NCBI GenBank assembly: GCA_015501595.1
Contig: JADNRX010001295.1
Location: forward strand, 1-11,552
Direction of reading: 5' to 3'
Length of the DNA stretch: 11,552 nucleotides
From: Hymenopellis radicata
Taxonomy: Eukaryota; Basidiomycota; Agaricomycetes; Agaricales; Physalacriaceae
This document shows, in pieces, positions 7,710 to 11,552 of the stretch (positions are counted from its first letter, which is position 1; each line of letters opens with the position of its first letter). The position numbers were made by a program, and so were the translations under genes. The notes beneath the pieces are model-generated. The model made no database searches. It saw only the letters and a list, made by a program, of their open reading frames with translations, and was not told where the DNA came from.

Positions 7710-8689
7710 CCGTTTTATCTGAGTGCTAGTGGCGCTTTACATCTGTGCGGGTCGCGGTATGTATAGTAGGTACGTATCTAAATATAGTGCTGCGTTCGTC
7801 GAGGTCTGTTCTTTATGTGCGCGATGGTGTGGCTTGCGTCGGGCGTTTCAGGCGAATGTGTTCAAAATCGAGAGAGGTTTAGAAGTTGGCATGAGTTATG
7901 AAGGGGGGTTTCGTCGGAAGGAAAGTTGGGGGGTTTCAGCTACTTGTTCAGATGCTCGTTAACGAATGTTAGCGTTCTGGTTGGTTGGGATAGTGGATAT
8001 ACTTCCTTCCGCCGCTGAGGCGGGAGGGACTCCGATACACGGCGGTCACCTCCCCCTCGCATGCCTGAGGCACTTCCAGTTCTCCCACGCTACATCACTT
8101 GTGGGGGAGGTCAACTCGCTAGTCGCTTCGTGGCCTTGACAAACTTGAGCACGGCGGCGAGCCGACAGATATCAACTTAGGGAGCGCAAGTTTTGCTTTA
8201 TGGAGGTTCTGAGTGCGGCGCGTTCAGTGTTGAACCGGCGGCAGGACATGATGAAGTGGGTGACCGTTGCCGGGACTCCACATCGCTGGCATAGCGGGCT
8301 GACGCGCAGAGGCTCAAGCGCTCAAGGCCCGAGGAACGAGGGTCTCAGAGCCTCTGCCAAGGGGCAGAGTGCCGTCTCTCGGTCGTGTAATTAGTGCAAT
8401 ATTCGCACGCTCCCATCTCTTGCGTCGTTCTAATGCGCGCCGCAATACCATGTACGATACCTTCCATTTCACAACAGATAAATGCAATATGATCTAATTG
8501 GTATATCTGCGAAGTCTAGAAGATAATCTCTGGTACAGTTGAAATGGCACTTGTATTTCTAGGCTGGTGGTGGTGGCCTCGACAGGGACCAATCTAGATC
8601 AGTTAGGGAGAGGGTGGGTTCGGTACCGTAGCATGTACAGTGTAGTACGGACCGTGCTGTGTTCTGTAAGGGCTAGATGCACGTAAAAA
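7710..8689. other. Gene-poor stretch with short inverted repeats
   Basis: No recognised gene was found; the frames at 7723-7962 and 8200-8394 have no domain, splice or codon signal. Two inverted repeats stand out. ACCTCCCCC at 8048-8056 pairs with GGGGGAGGT at 8103-8111. GCAGAGGCTC at 8306-8315 pairs perfectly with GAGCCTCTGC at 8348-8357. Neither has a T-run that would mark an RNA polymerase III transcript, and no tRNA A/B boxes were found. Confidence 0.45.
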
Positions 8690-8706
8690 TATATCTATCT
8701 ATCTAT
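8690..8706. repeat. TATC microsatellite
   Basis: About four TATC/ATCT units overlap the stop codon of the minus-strand terminal exon (PIDR-stop, where the GATA units supply the last codons). Confidence 0.8.
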
Positions 8707-9000
8707 CGGTGAAAAGACCTCCGGTTCTTCATTAGATTGAACCCAACGTCTGTAGCGGTGCTTAGTTTTCTTTTCCGACGGCTTTTCTCCTCCAGAAGAG
8801 ACTCGTTTGGTTCGACCCGATCAACGAACACCTGGCTGAGGTAGTTCCAGCTGTTGCACAGCAGCCGGTGCTGGAATAAATGAGGTCGATGCTGTAGGTT
8901 GAGGCTCCAGCGCAGCACTACACAACAATCAGTCGGAGATGTCAAAGGATATGGGAGCTTACCCAACAGGTGATGAGAGTATAGTTGGATATACTCTTCA
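8695..9000 (-). pseudogene. Terminal exon of an unrecognised disordered protein, with one internal TGA
   Basis: On the minus strand a 45-bp intron (8918-8962; GTAAGC..GTGTAG with a CCGACTGAT branch-like site) separates a short upstream piece (PTILSSPVG) from an exon reading AALEPQPTASTSFIPAPAAV, QQLELPQPGVR, then TGA, then SGRTKRVSSGGEKPSEKKTK and VQSNEEPEVFSPIDR before a TAG at 8695-8697. The intron joins the two pieces in one frame. The composition (Pro, Ala, Ser, then Lys/Arg) is typical of a disordered tail. The TGA at 8821-8823 sits where CGA would continue GVR.SGR, so a C-to-T change is a simple explanation. The alternative frame, open from 9101 to 8703, ignores the intron and looks less natural. 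The upstream exons are replaced by retroelement sequence. Confidence 0.5.
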
Positions 9001-9610
9001 GGCCGATATGTGACGTTCTGAGTTGAGTTAGAGTGTTGGCTTCCGCGCGGGAGAGGGCCCGGCGGCGTCGAGTCCAGACTCTTCGTGAAGCGAGATTCCA
9101 TTCTTCAGCCCAGGTCGCGCGAGTCTGCTTGACAAACTTTGCTATCGCAGCGGGTTTACTGACTGGGAGCCTGATCTGCAAGATCGACTTGCTGTTTCAA
9201 ACTCCTCCACCAGGTATCGCCCGCCTCCTCCCGTGCTCCCATTCCTAATCGCCATTATCGCAGCCTGTGAATCGAAAAAGTATCGTCGCTTTCGTGAGCC
9301 TCGGTGTGTTCTCGATAATGTCCAGTGCCAAAAGCAACCCTACTAGTTCTGCCTCGAAGACGGTGTGGTCAGATTCTCGGCCCAGGTATAAACGTCGGAC
9401 TACTTCCCCATTCGGGGCGGTTAATGGAATATTACCACTCCATGCCGCCGCCCCTACGCCGGCTTTGAACACAGATCCGTTCGTGAAGATGTGCACCCTG
9501 TCCAGTGGTAGCTTCTCAGCTGCTTCCATTGCCTCTGCCCGCCACTCGGAAAGTCAGAATCCGTTGGGCCTATCGTCGAGGCGCACCTCATTCCGGAAGC
9601 ACCAGTCCGT
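9001..9610 (-). mobile_element. Non-LTR retrotransposon fragment: broken RNase H domain
   Basis: In the minus direction the reading goes LSEWRAEAMEAAEKLPLDRV, HIFTNGSVFKAGVGAAAW, RRLYLGRESDHTVFEAELVG and LLLALDIIENTPRLTKATI. This is an RNase H domain of the type at the C-terminus of fungal LINE polyproteins, which degrades the RNA strand during reverse transcription. The catalytic glutamate (EAELVGLLLAL) is present, but the first catalytic Asp (FTDGS) is Asn here, at 9479-9481. An extra base in the A-run 9275-9279 shifts the frame; beyond it DSQAAIMAIRNGSTGGGRYL keeps the third Asp. The usual WVPGH.G..GNE.AD block is missing. LPVSKPAAIAKFVKQTRATW, AEEWN and LTQLRTSHIGL then follow, the post-RNase H region of these elements. 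A TGA lies at 9554-9556. No reverse transcriptase or endonuclease part was found upstream, so this is a dead fragment. Confidence 0.88.
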
Positions 9611-9965
9611 ACAAGTGACAAGAAACGAAATTGGGGTTTCCTTGTTTCGTTCCTCGTACCGAGAAAATACTCCAAATATAGAATTGAACGAAAGATCTAG
9701 TGGCGAACATGATCAAATGCGAATTAAACCTCCCTCGACCACAGGCTTCTCCAGCTAACGTCCCTAGCCTTCAATTTCTTACGAGGAACGTTCGTCATGA
9801 GTACATCGAAGTCTCCGCCCTCCGACTTGCAGCGCTTCCCGACCCCGTCATCGAAAGGGATATCCTCTTCTTGTATGGCACTAAGAGGGCGGCGGGTATC
9901 ACTGCCCAAGGCGGCTTGGAGATTTCCAGAAAAGTGACTGGCAGGAACGATGTATGCAGCAAGGT
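9611..9965. other. No supported gene
   Basis: Open frames exist on both strands (for example minus 9724-9909 and plus 9700-9984), but none matches the reverse transcriptase expected beside the RNase H fragment and none has splice or domain support. The sequence may be an older insertion site or the 3' flank of the coiled-coil gene to the right. Confidence 0.35.
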
Positions 9966-10520
9966 CTACGGAAAAGGTATCTGAAGAGGGAGGGAGAGGG
10001 AAGTCGCATGGATTAGACGATAGGATGTTGATAGTCGGCGGCGAAAAGTTGAAATGATCAATCGTATCGAAAGGAAGAGGCGAGAGGTGCAGCTGCCGGA
10101 GCCGCTGAAGACGTAACTTTCGTTATAGGGCTCTGTCTGTTGAATGAAGGAGGATGCGTGTTGTCTGGGCTCGTAGTAGCCATTGCATTGCCATGTGTCA
10201 TAGTCGGGGTCGTGTAAGTCTGACTGAGTGAGCACGTCGAACAGAGCCTTCTCCGGAAACCAGCTCGCGCCTGCAGTGACCATTTGCAGCTTAGAAGCCA
10301 GCTTCTGGGTCATCGAAATCTCCTGATGCAACTGTACGTTGAGCGCGGCGAGTTCCTTGTCAATCGCCTTCCTTCTCTTCCAGTTTCTGTTACGCGTCGT
10401 CTTTGCCTCCTGGCACAGACTCTCTATCTCGCGCAGCTGATACTCGAGCGCTCTGGCGGTCTCCAGGACGTCAAAGTCGAGGAGGGCAGCGACGGAAAGG
10501 CGAGAGGCGGGGGTAGCCAT
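9966..10520 (-). CDS. Hypothetical coiled-coil protein
   Basis: A 184-codon frame starts with ATG at 10520 (MATPASRLSVAALLDFDVLE). Residues about 22-82 are strongly helical and charged (ALEYQLREIESLCQ, then NRNWKRRKAIDKELAALNVQ and EISMTQKLASKLQM), consistent with a coiled coil. A loop with FPEKALFDVLTQSDLHDPDY and a Tyr/Ser-rich region (EPYNESYVFSGSG) follow. The final 45 or so residues are Ser/Leu-rich and look non-coding, so the true 3' end may be reached through an unplaced intron. No homeodomain, zinc finger or membrane span is visible. It diverges from the coiled-coil gene starting near 10612. The role is unknown. Confidence 0.5.
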   Translation of the reverse strand: MATPASRLSVAALLDFDVLETARALEYQLREIESLCQEAKTTRNRNWKRRKAIDKELAALNVQLHQEISMTQKLASKLQMVTAGASWFPEKALFDVLTQSDLHDPDYDTWQCNGYYEPRQHASSFIQQTEPYNESYVFSGSGSCTSRLFLSIRLIISTFRRRLSTSYRLIHATSLSLPLQIPFP

Positions 10521-10611
10521 GTCGATCGATGATCGAAAGAAGCGCGGATCGTTTGGGCGAATGACAGTACTTCGATCACGCCAGTGCCTTTTGCGCCACT
10601 ACAAACATACC
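10521..10611. promoter_or_regulatory. Compact divergent intergenic interval
   Basis: The 91 bp between the two opposing start codons would have to contain both promoters. It includes CGATCGATGATCG at 10523-10535, built from the palindrome CGATCGAT and a near repeat, but no clear TATA box. The left boundary is firmer than the right, because the plus gene's start is uncertain. Confidence 0.3.
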
Positions 10612-11416
10612 ATGCCAGCACCAGACGTTTCTCCGCTCGCCTCGCAAATTATGCCAAGACCCCTGAGCTGCTCCGCAAGCTAACAAAGTACCGCGACGAG
10701 AACATGGAGGCCGAGGTGCACTGTAACAGCCTCGAAGCCGAGATTTCTCGCGTCAAAGAGTGTATTGACGCGCAGAAATTGCTGCGGCAGAACATGGAGA
10801 AGCGTAAGGGCGATTTTTAGGAAAAACAAGACAAATACTGACCTGTAACAATACAGAGGACACGAACAAGAATGGTAAAGTGAGGTACTGTTTTGCATAT
10901 ACCGGTCGTTCACACCACCGACAGTCCTTTCGGACAGCGATAATGAAGGGGTTAAGGTAAGTTTGTTTTCCTTGTTCTGTTCTTCAGTCCCCGCAACGCG
11001 CTTCAGGCCAATTCCGGCGATAGAGAGGCGTCGCCGCGTCGGAGTGAAACAGTAACTCGCTTGCCTGTCATAACGCGTCTGCTATCTTGTCCTTGCAAAT
11101 TAGAACTCCTCCACGAGAAGCGCTTCCCAGCAGCCATGCAGGTGGATCCTACGCTAACGGTAAAGACCACCGAAGCGATTTTCGCGCAGTCTTGCAAGCG
11201 GCTCCGTGAGTTCTCAGGGCACACAGGTACTGACAACGCAAATGAGGGCAAGTAGCCGACTGTGTGCTTAGAAACTAACAGGAGAGTAGCCGAGCAAAGT
11301 GCAGGCATATGTGTTCATTGAAGAAAGAAGATGAATTTGAGGTGGATCATGGTAAAGATGTTCTCAGGGTCACTGGTTTTAGCCTCGGTGCAAGACTTGG
11401 TCTCGGCCCTTCGTGA
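10612..11416 (+). CDS. Hypothetical coiled-coil protein with three or four introns and an N-terminal frameshift
   Basis: An ATG at 10612 opens MPAPDVSPLASQI. One indel near 10652 leads to YAKTPELLRKLTKYRDENME and AEVHCNSLEAEISRVKECID then AQKLLRQNMEK, a clear coiled coil. Three introns follow with matching phases: 10804-10856 (GTAAGG..TACAG, CTGAC branch), 10875-10924 (GTAAAG..GACAG) and 10957-11006 (GTAAGT..TTCAG). Splicing gives QDTNKN, then VLSDSDNEGVK, then ANSGDREASPRRSETVTRLP and EKRFPAAMQVDPTLTVKTTE, up to a stop at 11253-11255. A further intron (11227-11294, ACTAAC branch) could instead join to AKCRHMCSLKKEDEFEVDHG and KDVLRVTGFSLGARLGLGPS, ending at TGA 11414-11416; that last step is tentative. 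The architecture (helix, acidic linker, mixed C-terminus) gives no family. The exact joining of three short introns argues this was a real gene; the missing frame at the N-terminus suggests recent damage or an error. Confidence 0.55.
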
Positions 11417-11552
11417 TAGTAATACGGCCGTAATGTGCTCTCACCCATTTCCAGCCCATTTCCCAATTCTTGCGTTCCATTATTTTCACCGTTCACGACC
11501 TCAAGACGAGTCAAAGGCGCGGTATAACCGCATCGACTAGGTAGGCATCAAC
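11417..11552. other. Nothing recognised at the right edge
   Basis: The 136 bp after the last possible stop show no protein-like frame or repeat. They are likely 3' flank of the coiled-coil gene. Confidence 0.35.

Noticed and set aside
8306..8357. Perfect 10-bp inverted repeat as a structured ncRNA or terminator
   Set aside because: A 32-base loop with no further pairing and no T-run; kept only as a note on an otherwise empty region.
8805..8830. GGTTCGACCC resembling a tRNA B box
   Set aside because: No A box or cloverleaf fits upstream, and the sequence falls inside the minus-strand terminal exon.
9700..9984. Plus-strand 94-codon ORF and its minus-strand partner at 9724-9909
   Set aside because: Neither has a domain, and neither fits the reverse transcriptase expected upstream of the RNase H fragment.
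9966..11255. A mating-type-like divergent HD1/HD2 homeodomain gene pair
   Set aside because: The divergent arrangement fits, but neither product shows a homeodomain recognition helix (WF.N.R) in any frame I read.

Overview
The window looks like nuclear DNA of a filamentous basidiomycete, probably an Agaricomycete. Three things point there: introns of about 45-57 bp with GT..AG ends and CTRAY-type branch sites, an N-terminal coiled coil plus F-box architecture that is expanded in Agaricomycetes, and a non-LTR retroelement RNase H domain of fungal type. There is no sign of bacterial operons, CRISPR arrays, rRNA or tRNA genes. Most of the window is gene-poor and decayed, made of gene relics, repeats and transposon debris.

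Left part (1-1570): a minus-strand F-box-like gene runs off the left edge and carries one apparent 1-bp frameshift. A second, truncated copy of its N-terminus lies just upstream at 945-1133. An array of TACCGTGG motifs and short tandem repeats follows. Middle-left (1935-3873): pieces of unrecognised genes, some with convincing introns, with overlapping open frames on both strands between 2639 and 3747. At 4102-4481 there are two more TACCGTGG arrays, the second rich in palindromes; 4482-5430 holds no convincing gene.

Centre (5501-7680): a clear relic of a major facilitator (DHA1-like) drug/H+ antiporter with at least two frameshifts and a nonsense codon. It is followed by three degenerate tandem copies of an exon-intron module with a period of about 478 bp. 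Short hairpins and microsatellites fill 7690-8700.

Right part (8695-11416): a minus-strand terminal exon of a disordered protein with one internal TGA adjoins a broken LINE RNase H fragment. Two unrecognised coiled-coil genes then diverge from a 91-bp interval; the plus-strand one has three introns of 50-53 bp that join its frames exactly.

I see no coherent multi-gene pathway. The best leads are the dispersed TACCGTGG repeat family, the tandem exon-intron triplication, the LINE/terminal-exon junction and the divergent coiled-coil pair.
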